NCBI GenBank assembly: GCA_038501625.1
Contig: JAZAYU010000013.1
Coordinates: forward strand, 9,672,001-9,736,000
DNA length: 64,000 bases
Source of the DNA: Corbicula japonica
Lineage: Eukaryota; Mollusca; Bivalvia; Venerida; Cyrenidae
Direction of reading: 5' to 3'
The notes under the pieces are model-generated. The model made no database searches, was not told where the DNA came from, and saw only the letters and a program-made list of their open reading frames with translations. Shown here in pieces: positions 27,901 through 42,900 of this stretch. A program made the translations under genes and the position numbers. The first letter of the stretch is position 1. Every line of letters begins with the position of its first letter.

Positions 27901-30900
27901 AAATGATGTTGCCTCTGCAGAGCCGGGATCCACTGTACACTGAGAATCTGTAAACTAACATACCTGGAGGGGTACCAGCAATAACTTCAAATGATGTTGC
28001 CTCTGCAGAGCCGGGATCCACTGCACACTGGGAATCTGTAAACTGACATTTCTGGAGGGGTACCAGCAATAACTTCAAATTATGTTGCCTCTGCAGAGCC
28101 AGGATCCACTGCACACTGAGAATCTGTAAACTGACATACCTGGAGGGGTACCAGCAATAACTTCAAATGATGTTGCCTCTGCAGAGCCAGGATCCACTGC
28201 ACCCTGAGAATCTGTAAACAAACATACCTGGAGGGGTACCAGCAATAACTTCAAATGATGTTGCCTCTGCAGAGCCAGGATCCACTGCACAGGAAATAGT
28301 GTCATCAGAATCAGCTACTGAAAATGTGTATAGTGAAGTGGCCAATGGTTCTGTATCAGATATAAACTGATAAGGAGTGGCTGCCGGCAGTCCAGTCCAT
28401 ACAGGGTCCTGAAATGGTAAAATAAGATATTTTGACTTGATCAATTATGTCATGGAAAAATTTATACAAACAAAATAGCAACATCATAATGAAAAACATG
28501 GAAATAAACTGTTAGCAACATGTTGAAGTGGCATATCAGTTGCCCAACTTGCCAATCTTCTCAAACCAGCTGAGTTTAATTGTAATATAGGCAATGTTTA
28601 ACAGTTAGTTTGAGAAAAATGGAAGCTACTGTAGGTAGTGAAGGTTGTGCTACAGTGGCAAGTTCATTAAAAATATTTAACCCCTTCCTCTATAGAAACA
28701 GCTTTATTGCGTGGTTGAACAGTTTAGATCCAGATCAGCCGGCACATCAATGCTGTCTGATCTGGATCAAAACTGTTCGCTTTTTGAAACATTAGGTTAT
28801 TTCTGACCGAAATGCGACAAGTGCAGATGCTGATCAGACGGCACGGAAGTGCTGACTGATCTGGATCTACACTGGTCGCACTTGCGTAAAAATGTGTATA
28901 TATGGAGGAAAGGGTTAAGAATTCAAATTTTTAGTTGTATCATTATTACCTCATCAAACACTGACACAGTGAAAGTTTCTGTGATTGGCGTTGATCCATC
29001 TGTACATGTTATCGCTACAACAATGGAAGATACAGCATCGTAATCCAAGTCATTGGTAGCCAGAAGATATATCTCGTAAGCTAAAAGATGAAAAGAAAAT
29101 TAACATTTGTTCTTGACTTGGGTGAACAGTGTAAATCCAGATCAGCTGTCACATCCATGCCATCTGATCAGGATCTACACTGTTTGCTTTTAGATTCATT
29201 GGATTATTTCAAATTTATTAGTGAACAGTGTAGATCCAGATCAGATAGCATGGATGTGGCTGATCTGGATCTGCCCTGTGCACACAGTGACATGTGATAA
29301 AAATAAAATATATGGAGTAAAGCCAGTTAACTTATCACCCACTAAATTTTCAGTACCATGTATAAGCTTTCTTGTTTTTCTTTCATAAAGTACAAATAAA
29401 ATCTAGTTCCTAGCAGTGTGTTCTTTTCTTGTTTGCCTACCAGAATGTAGCCTAAAATGATTTTTTGTTGTGTGCACTGATGGGGGATGTAGGGTATGTA
29501 TTAAAAGACAAAATGTAGGGCCCCTTTAACCCTCTCCTCCATATACCAGTGTAGATCCAGATCAGCCGGCACATCCATTTTGGTCAGAAATAACGAATCA
29601 TTAAATGAACAGTGCAGATCCTGATCTGACGGCAGGGATGTGCCGGCTGATCTGGATCTACACTGTTTGCCCACGCAATAAAGGTGTTTCTATGGAGGAA
29701 ACAGTTTTAAAAGTAAAATTTGTGTCAATTATCATTATTCATCACATGCCTGAGATTCAGACATTTAATGTTATTTTTGGATGTTATACCTGGAGAAGGT
29801 GCTCCTCTCACAGCAAAATCATTGTCATAAGGAGCCGGCGCTGTAAATGTGCAGGTGATAGTTGCTGTGGGTGTATCTGTGACAGAGAAACTGTGCAGCA
29901 ATGTCTCTGTGATGGTTGCATCAGATATTGCTGGAGTCAGAGTGGCTGGCATATTGACAAACACTGGTGGCTGAAAATAGTTTCAAGAACTAATGTAGAC
30001 AAGTAATTAAAAATTGATAAACCTTACAAAAGGTAAAGATTGGATGTGAAAAACTAGTTCTACACATACCGTAAATTGGGATATTTTGGCGACGTCAAAT
30101 TTTGGCCATTTTGCACCAAAGTGCCTGTGTTTTATTTTGGCCGTTTAATTTTGGCCATTTATCATTGTGTCATTAGGCCAATTATTAACCAAGGCCAAAA
30201 TATCCCAATTTACGGTATTAACTTTGACTAGAAAGACTTACAGCACAAATAACAGTGAACATTGATTACAGTTATGGTCTGAAGGTTATAAAGCTGAGAT
30301 TGGAATCAGTCTCAAATCTCAAGCATCTGATTGGCTGAAATGGCGACTCAGATGCTTGAGATTAGAGACTGGTGTCCATGCTCATTTTTATTACCTTGGG
30401 CACTGATATTTGTTTCTGGAATACTATGATCATGACTGGCAGTCTGACCAAGAATAAAGATGATTACAACCTTAAATAATGATGTACAGCACAGATGAAG
30501 TAAATACTGATGTACATCACTGATAAATTAAACAATGATATACAGCACAGATGAAGTAAATACTGATGTACATCACTGATAAATTAAACAATGATATACA
30601 GCACTGATAAATTAAACAATGATGTACAGCACTGATAAAGTAAACAATGATGTACAGCACTGATAAATTAAACAATGATGTACAGCACTGATAAATTAAA
30701 CAATGATGTACAGCACTGATAAATTAAACAATGATGTACAGCACTGATAAATTAAACAATGATGTTTAGCACAGATAAATTAAACAATGATGTACAACAC
30801 TGATAAATTAAACAATGATGTACAGCACTGATTAATTAAACAATGATGTACAGCACTGATAAACAATGATGTACAGCACTGATAAATTAAACAATGATGT

Positions 30901-33900
30901 ACAGCACTGATAAATTAAACAATGATGTACAGCACAGATAAATTAAACAATGATGAACAACACTGATAAATTAAACAATGATGTACAGCACTGATAAATT
31001 AAACAATGATGTACAGCACTGATAAACAATGATGTACAGCACTGATAAATTAAACAATGATGTACAGCACTGATAAAGTAAACAATGATGTACAGCACTG
31101 ATAAACAATGATGTACAGCACTGATAAATTAAACAATGATGTACAGCACTGATAAAGTAAACAATGATGTAGAGCACTGATAAAGCTAGTACTGACTTTA
31201 AGACAAAATAAATGCTAACTTGCACCACTGATAAAGTAATTAATGATGTCCATGGTGATAAAGCAAACAATTATGTACAGCTCTGAAGAAGTAAACAATT
31301 AATTACGATATTACGATAAAAACAACAAGAATTCTGGGATTAATACTCACAGCACTGATCAAGTTAACAGTTTTGGTCCCAGTCACTATACCCGGTGTGG
31401 TCCCATCAGTACAGGTTATAGGTAATGTGTAAGATGGTTTGACATCAAAATTGAGTCCTGGATTGCTTTTCACCCAAATCTGAAACTCTGGAAAATAATA
31501 TTTTTTTAATTCAAGGTACAGAACATTGTTCTATTTTACTTTTTTTCAATGAAAATTATGCAAGTTTCATGATTGATACACATATCATAGAGCACTATTT
31601 ATCATTTAGATATTGAAATACCCAATAAATTAAAAAAACAAAAAGTTTGCTGTGGAAATAAAAATGGGTTTTCAGAGAGTTGCCCATATTCCTTAATTTA
31701 AAACGAATAGAGCTGAATAGAGACGCAACAGGATAACTGCATTCTTGCTATATACATAAATATTTGGCTTTACTTTTGTGACAGCTGTCAACTAGCTTTA
31801 TGATCTTAATCCTGGATGGTTTAGATTTAAAACTGGCTCCAATTTCAGTTATGTGATTGTGGGGCTTGATTTCTACATCTGTAACTGGTTAATACAAGTT
31901 CATATCAAGCCCTTCCATTTAACCGTTTACTTGATATATATTACTTTTATTGCACTGGCATACAGTGTAGATCCACATCAACCATCAGATCAGGATACAG
32001 ATTCAATAGAATATTCTGTTAAAGAAGTAAACACAGAAGATCCTGATTAGACAGCTTGAATGTGCCACCTGATCTGGATCTAAACTGCACATACAATAAA
32101 ACCTGCATAATATAGAGTAAAGGGCTAACAGAAAATAACAGACTTAAGTACCTGGAGGAGTGCCTGCTCTAATCTCAAATGACGAGGCAGAGGGATCAGC
32201 TGGGTTGACAGCACATGTGATGGTATCATCACTGTCGGTAACAGTGAACACATCAAGCTGCATCGCAGTTGTTGTAGCATCACTCAAGCCTGTGTAAGCT
32301 GTACCCGGAAGGCCAGTCAGCACTGGGTTCTTTTTGAAAAGAAATAATGCTAAGATGTACATTAATATATTAATGTGCATTAGCACTCTTCTATTTCATG
32401 CCTCGTTCATTTTCTAAGATATTTTTATCTTTAAAATTAAACTACATAAAAAGAGATTACACTAAATCAGATAAATATTGCAGATTCAACAGTATATTGA
32501 ATAAATAAAGGTATCCCTCAAGATATAATTTTGGGAAAAGGTACCTTGGTGTATCGCAATCACCAATGCTTCACTGACCAAAAGAATAGCTGTGTCTAAT
32601 GAAAGAGATCTACAGCAGTAGAGAGTAATGGTTCCCAAAAGGTGTAAAAGGCATGTAAATATTATACTATAGTGCCAGGAACAAACACATTTTGTGTTTG
32701 GAAAAAAAAGATTCTTTACAATATAACCAGAGTCTACGATGTTAATAAATTCCTGCAAAACATCCCTGGAATTTATAAATGGAGAAATTTAAGACAAGTC
32801 TATAAAATAAACAGAGCAGTTGATGGGTTAAGCTTTTACTCTATTGATACAGCTTTTATCCCATGTGAAGCCAATTTTGATCCAGATCAGTCTGCATATC
32901 CATGCAGTCTTGTTAGGATCAAAACTGTTCACTTCTTGATCAGAATAACCTAATGAATAAAAAAGCAACTAGTGCAGATCCTGTGCTCAAGGGTATAAAA
33001 CTGAGCATAGAAACCAGTCTCAAATCTCAAGCATCTGACCAGTCGCCATTTCAGCCAATCAGATGCTTGAGATTTGAGACTGGTTTCCAAACTCAGTTTT
33101 ATAACCTTCAGACATGGGCTGTTAACTGTATCCTACGGAGTAAACGTTAAATTTATATTAAACCATAGATAAATAAAGGAACCAAATATATAAGATTTAA
33201 AGTTATGTTACCGCATCCACAATGTTGACATTGAATGTGTTGGTTATTGTCGTAGCACCATCAGTGCAGGCTATGGTAAGGACGAGTGGAACAGCCTGAT
33301 CATTGTAGTCTATACCAGCTTGTGTAACACTGCTGGATACCCAGATCTCAAATTCTGAAGTGATACAGTCAATCCCCACATTAAGATAACCCCAAAATAA
33401 AGATCATCCCCATTATCAAGACCACTAATACAAAGTCCCTTTTTACAGATGTGCACTATTTTCTACCCTAAAATTAAGACCATCCTATTATTAAGACCAC
33501 TTTGGTCCAGTCTTCAAGGTGGTTATATAAGTGAGGTTTAACTGTATATGTTATGCTGTATTGCCAACATTTATTTTTTAGGCATCTAAGTTTAACATGA
33601 GAAACTAATCTGGTTTGTGAAGTGAAAATCTTTCTTCTTTTCATGAAAATGACTCAACAAGTCGACATAAAAATTATGTTTGTTTGATAGATATGCTCAC
33701 CTGGTTTGTTTGGGTCTGCAGGGGCAGCAACTTTCCTGATTTCATACATTGTGGTAACAGGATTGGTTACACTACATGTAGCATCCGGATCAGACACTGT
33801 GAACTTTGCTAAAGATGTTGCTATCACTGTATCATCTGAAAGGCTTGGTGAATTGGTGGGGAAAGTGCCAACAAATGTGGGAACCTGAAACAGGAAAGCA

Positions 33901-36900
33901 CTACCGGTAACTGTCAGTTAGAGTCCACCAAGAGTCTGAATCTTCCATGTGAGGAAGCTATCTGATTAAAATCATCTCCTGAAAACTGCTATGCTATCAG
34001 GATCTAATGATAAGTCACTAAAAATTCTTTTTATCAACAACCTTTTGACCCAATCAGATTGTCGCCTAAAAAATTGCAAAAGTACATGATGATCGTCGTA
34101 ATTGTCAAAGCCTAGTCTGAACATTTTATCATATATTGTATCCATGTATACACAGTATTATAAACAATGGAAAGTGTTGACACCCAGCTCAAGGCATATT
34201 TTATTGAAAGAAGTGTGTTTTATGTGGTATTTCAAAAGAAGTTTCAGTAAAAGTAGAAGTTGCACAAAGAAGATTGACCCATGTACCCATGCATAATTAC
34301 ATGCACAGACAGGTCTTTTGACGGTAGATAATATGACAAAGGTGACGTAGGACAAGTATTCACACTATTGCTCATTGAGTTGCATGCATTTATGCAAGAT
34401 TATTGCCATTTTCTGGTCTTTAAACGCTTTTCTCAAGTGCAGACTGTTAAAACAGTGCATCACCTTTAAAATAGTTCAAAAATTTAATATCGCTTACCAA
34501 ACAAAAGAAAGCCAAAATATTGTCATGTATATAATGCAACAACTTACCAAGTTAGTCACAGGGATGGTTGCAGTGCCGGACACTGTGTTTGCAGCTTCGT
34601 CATCTTTACATGTGATGCTGAGGAGATAGGGAGATGACGCCGCTGACAGAGTTTTACCACTGATTGTTTTAACATCAAAATCTGAAAAGACAGAGATAAA
34701 CTGAATACAGTGTTATCACTTGATTTTATGTCATTTTTAGTTTCAAATATTTCAAGCTACAACATTTAATACATTAATTCAAGGCACAAAGATCTGTGAA
34801 TTTAAAGCTTTATAAATATGTGAAGTCGAACTTTAGGAAAATTAAACCAGGCAACACTGTATTTTAGGAGTATATCTTGAAAATATCAAAATGTTTGCCG
34901 TGAAAACAGTAACTTGCAGACTGTATAGAAAAAAGATCCCACATTTACAAAACAAAAACTTGTATTGTTGAACGTTTGAAATGATGGCTTATGCAATAAA
35001 AGAAATAACTTCTCATTCTAGTACATTATATTACCAGGTTTTGCCCCATTAATCTATTACTCAATGGACAATGCTTTTAGCCCGTGTGCCATAAGTATAG
35101 ATCCAAATTAGCCAGCATATATCCCTGCAGTCAGATAAGGATCTACACTATTCATTTTTAGATTCACTAGGTTATTTTTATCAATATGTAAAATTTTTAC
35201 TCTTTAATTCAAATGTTCAGACTCATGTCATTTATCAAGAAAAATACAGATTTAATATAACTGAAGGTACATCCATGTTGACGGACTGTTAATCAGACTG
35301 CAAAATGTGCAGGTTGATCTGAATCTACATTAGTTGCACATAGGATTTAAGCTGTATCAATGGTTTAAAACGTTTCATTGCACTCTAAACAAGGTTACAA
35401 GGACACAAAATAAAATAGAACTTTAGTCCAGAACAAGACTGCTACAAAGGTTGTTAAAAAATTAATAGGACTGCAGCTCTACTGTTCACGCCTTTTAATT
35501 TACTTACATGATTTTGGAAGCAACGAATATCGGAACATGTCCTCTACATACAGTGAAAAAATCAATACAAAATTTTAACAAAAAACAAATCTATGAAATT
35601 TACAAATGATAAGGGGTACGCAACCCTGCGCACGCTAACATTACAGCAAATGACATTTATAACGTCGCAAAATAAATACAAAATGTCACTAGCGTCATTC
35701 TTTCTTAAGGCACTCTTCCATAACCAATTTTCGTCTGTGTTGATCACGCGGGAAGAAATTGGCTACATTTTTAGTCCACTCTCATAGAAAAGGCCTGGGA
35801 ATCGGCCGTCCTTAGCTCTTAATTGTGATCTTTGATCTGCACCAACGGGCACGGACCTATAATCTAAGTATGTGAATGAAATTAGTGTTTCGTTTTAATG
35901 CCAAACACCATCATCTGATCTAAAAATGATATGAACATGTAAAGTGAAATATAAATATTCATTAATCGAAAAATATTTCATTCTACTAAACACAGACTAG
36001 CATTTATGGAACAAAATCGGGGAAAATATCTCTAATAATTACTGCGTATCCTAATGTCATTAACTTTTTGAAATACTCATAGATCTAGGTAAACACAAAA
36101 AAATAGTATAAAAATCCCTCTCATATTCAATTCTTTAAGAATCGAAAAAAATTGACCCGATGCTAGCAATAAACATACCGGACAGCTCATGACCTGTATA
36201 CCAGCGATCCATCTGTAGCTCTTATGCAACTGACGTCACTAACGTTCCATCAAAATCCCGCTTTCTCATTGGCCTTTTCTGTCTGTGATCTCGTCTTTGC
36301 CATCTTTGATTCGCCTGTGCAAGCTGAAAACGCCTGACCTGCTCGCCGATTCATTCCCTTCATTAATCTAACATTCTCATATGAAGCTGAACAAATATCG
36401 CCCATATGTTGACAAATTTGAACGATCGCGCAAATTTTTATCTTTTACACAGATGTCAGAATTCTACATTGAACACTATGACTACTGCTTTTTAAATCGT
36501 ATTTGTTTAGCATTAAAACGTCCAAATGACATCAAATTTGGATAATACGCCACCTAAATATAACGAAACAGGTTGGTGGAAAATCAGGAAACACGGACGC
36601 CGAATTATGAAAAAAACTAGAAGTAAATCTAATCTTCAATTAGTTTTTACGCGCTGCGCCGGGTGCACGTTACCATGGTTATTAAATATTATAGGAAACT
36701 TGGGTTTAGTAAAATTATGTCATAAAATCATGCTCCACTTGAAGACAACATTTCATGAGTGCCATACATATGAACATATTTCAGATTTAATGAAATATGA
36801 AAAAGCATGACTCGCAGTCCTATTTAATTTTGAACACCCCTCGTAGCATATGTTTAGATCACTAATGAAGTTAAGATCTGAGACTGGTCTCAGTTTGGTG

Positions 36901-39900
36901 ACCTTGGGCCCTGTAAACAGAGACTTACTTGGAGGGGTACCGGTGATTGTAAACAGTGTACTCTCTGGGGCGGCCATACTACATGTGATGCCTGCCTGGT
37001 CCCGGGCATCAGTGACTGTAAATGATCCCAGGACTGTTGCAGTTGACTGGAAACCGTCAGGTATACTGGTAGCTGTCAGAGGTAGACCAGTGAGTGTTGG
37101 TTTCTGAAAACATTATATTACAATCACTAGTACTAAAGACCATCTGTAAACATAGGCCAAACATGGACCAAAACACATTTTATTTGTCCCACTGCCTTAT
37201 TTAAATAATAAATTCACCTGCGAACAAAGACCATCTGCTTTAATGAATTTCAGTGGTTTTTAAAGAAAGGTTTGACAGTATCAGATTAACTTTAGTGGTC
37301 TTTGAAGACAGGTTTGACAATCTCAGGTGAATTTTACTAGGCTACAAATCTTCTATTTATTTAATTAGCCCAGATATTTTTGCAGTTATGACAGGTTGAG
37401 AAAATCACTGAAGAATCAAGTATTTGATGGGATATGAAACTTGTGCTAAAGATTATAAAACTGAGATTTGAAAACCAGTCTCCAATCTCAAGCATCTGCT
37501 TGGCTAAAATGGCGACCAGTGGCCATTTCAGCCAATCAGATGCTTGAGATTTGAGACTGGTCTCCAATCTTAGTTTTCAGATCTTGGACCCTGACAAAAT
37601 GGGCATTGTTTATTTTTGGTTCATTTTTTTATCTCCTGTAAAAATGTTATTCTTTTTAATCTAAAAACAGATTATACAAGTAAGATGACATCAATAAAGA
37701 AACAATTTTGGTTTGAATCTTAATTTTAATAACCCTGATCTGCCTTGTAAAACCAATATTTACACTTCAACTTCATCCTCTACGATGAAGTCTTATTCAT
37801 CTAACAAATCATAATTTCTGATGTTAAACAGTGTGATGCATTACTTTAAAAGGCATGGCTACAGTAGAGCTGTTCACAATTTATTGGACGTTGCACGATG
37901 TTTTGACATGTGACGTCGCTGTGCACGCACGTTTTGCCACGAGTTGCTGCGAAAAAGGGTGCCATCATTCACTTTGGCGACTTCGTAGCTGTTCCAACAG
38001 CCATTTGAAAAAGCCGTAATATCACAAATTCTTCGAGCTATTTCTGTATTGATGAGATTATTTATGAGTGTTAATATAAGGATTGAATCAATATTTGATA
38101 GATTCCATTTGGGTATGAAAAACAGTTGAATTGTTTAAAGTATGTGTGCTTCACACACTTTAAACAACCCATCTGTTTTCCATACCCAAATGGAAACCAT
38201 CAACTATCAATCCTTAAGAAAATGTAATTACCTCATCCAGTATGGTAAATGTTCTTGTTGTCGTGATGGCCGTGTTCTGGCCGTCATTACAGGAGAACGT
38301 TACAGTATAGCTGGCCTGGGTGTCCTCGTTCAGTATTCCTGCTGTGATCACATTGTAACCTAGATAGTCAACATTTAATTGATAAGTGATCAACTAGCAA
38401 ACATTGGTAACAGACAAAATATGCTACAAAGTCTTGTAACTCTACATGTAAAGAATACAATTACCCTGGTACTGTATCACAGTGGCTGTGATCATATTGT
38501 AACCTAGATAGTCAACATTTTATTGATAAGTGATCAACTAGCAAACACCGATAACAGACAAAATATGCTACCAAGTCCTGTAACTCTACATGTAAAGAAT
38601 ACAATTCCCCCGGTACTTTATCACAGTGGCTGTGATAACATTGTAACCTAGACAGTAATCATTTCATTTATATGTGATCAATCAGTATCCACTGATAACA
38701 GACAAAATATGCTACCAAGTCTAGTAACTCTACATTTAAAGAATATGATTACCCCCATACTGTATCACAGCGGCTTTAGACTACACATAACAAATAACAA
38801 AATTTAAGGTTTCAAACATTATGATTCAAGATAAAATGATGTTGGTTGTTTGCCACTGCAATGTTAAACCCTTTACTCCTAAGATATCAATTTTATGTTT
38901 CAACTTGGTGAACAGTGCCATTTGTTCAGGATCTACACTTCTTTTCTTTGAGAGAAATAACCTAATGAATCAAAATGAAAATAGTGTAGATCCTGATCAG
39001 GTAGCACCAATGTGCCAGCTGATCTGGATCTACACTGTTCAACCATAGATAATAGCCATATCCAATTGACTAAAGGGTTGGAATTCCTTTTACGGTATGC
39101 CTGTGACACTGCTTATGTCATTACTTTGTCCCAGAGATGTTATCACAAGATGGTTTTCAGTGTTTTAATGTTTTCTTGTAGTTTTTGTAATATTTGAATT
39201 GCAAATGTTTGGTTCATGCACATTGCTACAATTTTCATTTTCTTTAAGGTGAAGAGTACTAAGTCTATTAATGGAACCAACAAAATTCCGGAATAAATTT
39301 TATTCTTACGTTGTGTTCCTGCAACCCCGTCCACAGCTGTGATACCAAACTTTGCATTTTCTGGTGGATTTACTGTACATGTTACTATATCATCTTGGTC
39401 AGTGACTGTAAACTGGTACACAGATGTTCCTACAGCAGTTAGATCTCCAATGGGAGCAGGGGCAGTCCCAGCTGCAAACACGGGAGGCTAGCAAAACAAA
39501 CAACAGTAGTTATATTTTTTGCCATGGTAAAAAAACGCTCAAAATGTGTACACATCAGGCCAATTAAACAGTCGCTGTCTTGTGTGTTTTTTTGACAGGA
39601 AACTCTGGCCCCTTGGGCAACTGTGTATAGCTGCAGTGATACCACCCGAAAGCAGTTCTCTTGGGTTAGAATTTGTTATTCAAACCTTGAACACTTGTAA
39701 TATACTTAAACCCTACATCCTTTCTGCGCCCGACCCTGTTATCCGAACGATGTCCGTAACGTATTTAAACGTGACAAAATTTTGACTTCTCGAAACCCGA
39801 CCCTGTTTTATTGGAAGACGCCCAAAACATGTTTAAACGTATGCTTTTTTTATGATTTTAAAACCCATAACGTAAATCTGCGTAAATTTTGTTTAATGCC

Positions 39901-42900
39901 TGTTGATTAGCATATGTTTGAATAAAGCAAATATGCTTTTGTCCTTTACAGGTATTCTACCTTTTAATGAAATTCGGAATTTTCAACATGGAAAGAAACC
40001 CGATTTAATAACTGTAAAACATGTTATCCAATTTTACGGTCTTTCTTCTGTCAAAAAAGGTGGAATGTGCATATCAATAATAGTGCATTAAAATCCAGAA
40101 TCTCAACGCTCTTTTACTTAAAGGGTGAAAAATTCAGTTTATCGCTGGAAGACTGTAACGGAAAATTCCGTACATCAAGTAATCTAATTAACAGTCATTA
40201 ACTTTCTTGCCATTGCAAAAAATGTCATTTTTAAGTAATAACTAGGTAAATATAGGTATTTTCTAACATAATGCATGGATAACTGTTTTGGAGCAACTTT
40301 TTTATTTTGACAATAAAAGATGAAGAAACAGCAACACTGTAATTAGATTTTTTTACTTAAAATTTGACTTTTTAAAATCATTAATTTTCTTATCAGATTA
40401 TCTAAGTCACATGTAAACAATTTCTTACTAAATAATATTTGAGAGAAAATATGTGATGCGTTCAAAGGACTAATAGTATAAAAATACTGATCACTGATTC
40501 TGTGTTCTTCTAAATAGCCACCAAAGTAAGGACTTTTATAATTAAAAGAAATAAAAATCGACAGGTTTCCGACGGAAAAACAGGGTTGGGTTTTGAAAAG
40601 CGATTTTTTTGATACGTTTAAATATGATTCGGGCGTCCTCCTGTAAAACAGGGTCAGGTTTTGGGAATTCAAAATTTTGCCACGTTTAAATACGTGGAAA
40701 GGATAAACCCATTTTTTTGTATTCACCGTGTTTCTATCAACAGTTATAAAAAAGGTTTTAGTTCAGAGCAATAATTTATATCTTGATGCAAAATTACTGC
40801 ATATAACTTAACAGATAGTACACAATTTGAAGAAATCTGTAAAATACTGAAGTGAGATCCTAGAAGTGATATCGAAAGATATAGAATTAATGTTTGTGTA
40901 AACAGACCTCATCTGAGAGGTTAACAGTATAAGATCTGGTGATCGGAGTGGTTCCATCTGTACAGGTGATTGTCATAGTCTGTGACGATGCTACATCATA
41001 GTTAAGGTCTGTTGCTAACACATTCTTCAACCAGATCTCCTTGTCTACAAGTAAAGTGACAGTTACAGGACATATTTCATGCAGAAATAATGGCTGAAGG
41101 TTATAAAACTGAGATTGGAAACCAGTCTCAAATCTCAAGCATTTGATTGGCTGAAATGGCAACAGGTCCCCATTTGAGCCAATCAGATGCTTGAGAGTTG
41201 AGACTGGTTTCCATGCTCAGTTATATAACCTTGGGCACATGGCTTGTAGTTTTCTGTACCTTTTATTCCATAGGTATGACCTCGATCACAGGCGCAAATC
41301 AGTGTAGATCCAGATCAGACCGCATGGATGTGCCAGCTGAACTGGATCTTCAAGTACTCCTGCAGGTCACAAATGCAATGAAACCCCTAAGTATGGTGTT
41401 AAGGGTTAAACTTGTTAAGTTCTAGTGTTTCTTATTACATTTAAAGTGAAAAGGTGGCCTCAACAAAATACAGTCAAGAAACTTGACCTGATAATTCCTA
41501 TTGTAGACAGCTATTTAAATTTCAAAGCACTACCTAGAAAAGTTACTGAAAAAGGTGAATTTAAACAAAAACTTAATGAAATGTTGATGCAAGCCCCCCT
41601 CAACAACATACCCCAATCGAATAACCAGGCTTTTCCAAATAAAACCTGGTTAAAAAAATAGAATTACTCAGTGCAAGTCTGCTAGATAATCTGAGTCTAC
41701 ACTGGCTGCAAATATGGGCTGAAGGTTATAAAGCTGAGCAAGGAAACCAGTCTCAAATCTCAAGCATCTATTGGCTGAAATGGCGACCAGTTTCCATTTC
41801 AGCCTATCAGATGCTTGAGATTTGAGACTGGTTTCCCTGCTCAGTTTTATAACCTTGTGCACTGTTAACCAAGAAATGAGAAACAGCTGTGAAACACAGA
41901 TCTGTATATCTATTTTCTTTATTATTGTTACATCCCCATGTATTAGTAAATGTAGATATTACACACTTACTTGGTGGGTTGTTCCTTATTTCAAACTTGG
42001 CGTTGTCTGTAGTGCATGTTATTGGATCATCATCAGTCACAGAGAAGGCGTACAGTGATTTAGCTGTGGTGGTCATATCACTTATAGGTGTCGGGTACAC
42101 GGTCTGTGGTGTGGCTGGATCAAATACTGGGGCCTACAATCATGACAATCAATTAACATTTTAAAGACTGAGAGTTAATGTTAGTGTTCTTGACATTTGT
42201 ACTGGGCTGAAAGTTGTAAAACTAAGATTGGAGAACATTACAGCCAATCACATGCTTGTTTTAAACTTAATTATTTTACATCGATTGTGAAACAAGTTAT
42301 TCCAACTTATATTAATCACGCTCGATGACTGCTTCCTGGGTTTCCAACCAGTACTCGCGCCGAGTGTGGATTGTGGAAACTGCAGACGAACCTCATCCCT
42401 GGTGGGACTTGAACCCGCAGTCTCCGGATCTGGAGTCTGACGCTCTACCCCTAGACCACTGATCTTCCAATCACATGCTTGATTTAAGTCTTTTCTCCAT
42501 TCTTAGTTTTAAAATCTTACGTCTAGGTATCTATTTAAAAAAAAGTGTAAATTATCGTCGATTATATTATATTCACATTTTTGAGTTGTCTTTCTTGCTC
42601 TGTTTACGTTACATTCGCCTTACCAAATGATCTAGAGTAAATGCCATTCATATATACCCTGTAAATTCACTCTTTTAATCTTCAATAGTACAAACACTTT
42701 TAGGGATTTAAGAATAGTTCATTAATTAAATGATCCATTTTTACCAATGCTTTAAGTAACTTTTGTTTAAAAAAATATTCACATATTTTCAAATATCTTT
42801 TGTCTGTTTTTCAATGACCATGCTTTGAGATTTGTAGTAATTTGACATAGGTACAGTTTACCCTTTGATAGCACTTATCTATCGACCAAAGATGAGACTT

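Larger units (their letters stand above)
25446..33163. repeat. Segmental duplication, copy 2
   Basis: Collinear with 1-9727. Copy 2 carries insertions missing from copy 1: a TTAA element (29530-29706), a 147-bp TA element (30069-30215), and palindromes at 30281-30400 and about 32984-33110. Both copies keep open exons and conserved splice sites. Confidence 0.9.

Noticed and set aside
36526..36810. 94-codon plus-strand frame in the intron between exons 12 and 13
   Set aside because: No recognisable motif, no splice or promoter context, unremarkable length.
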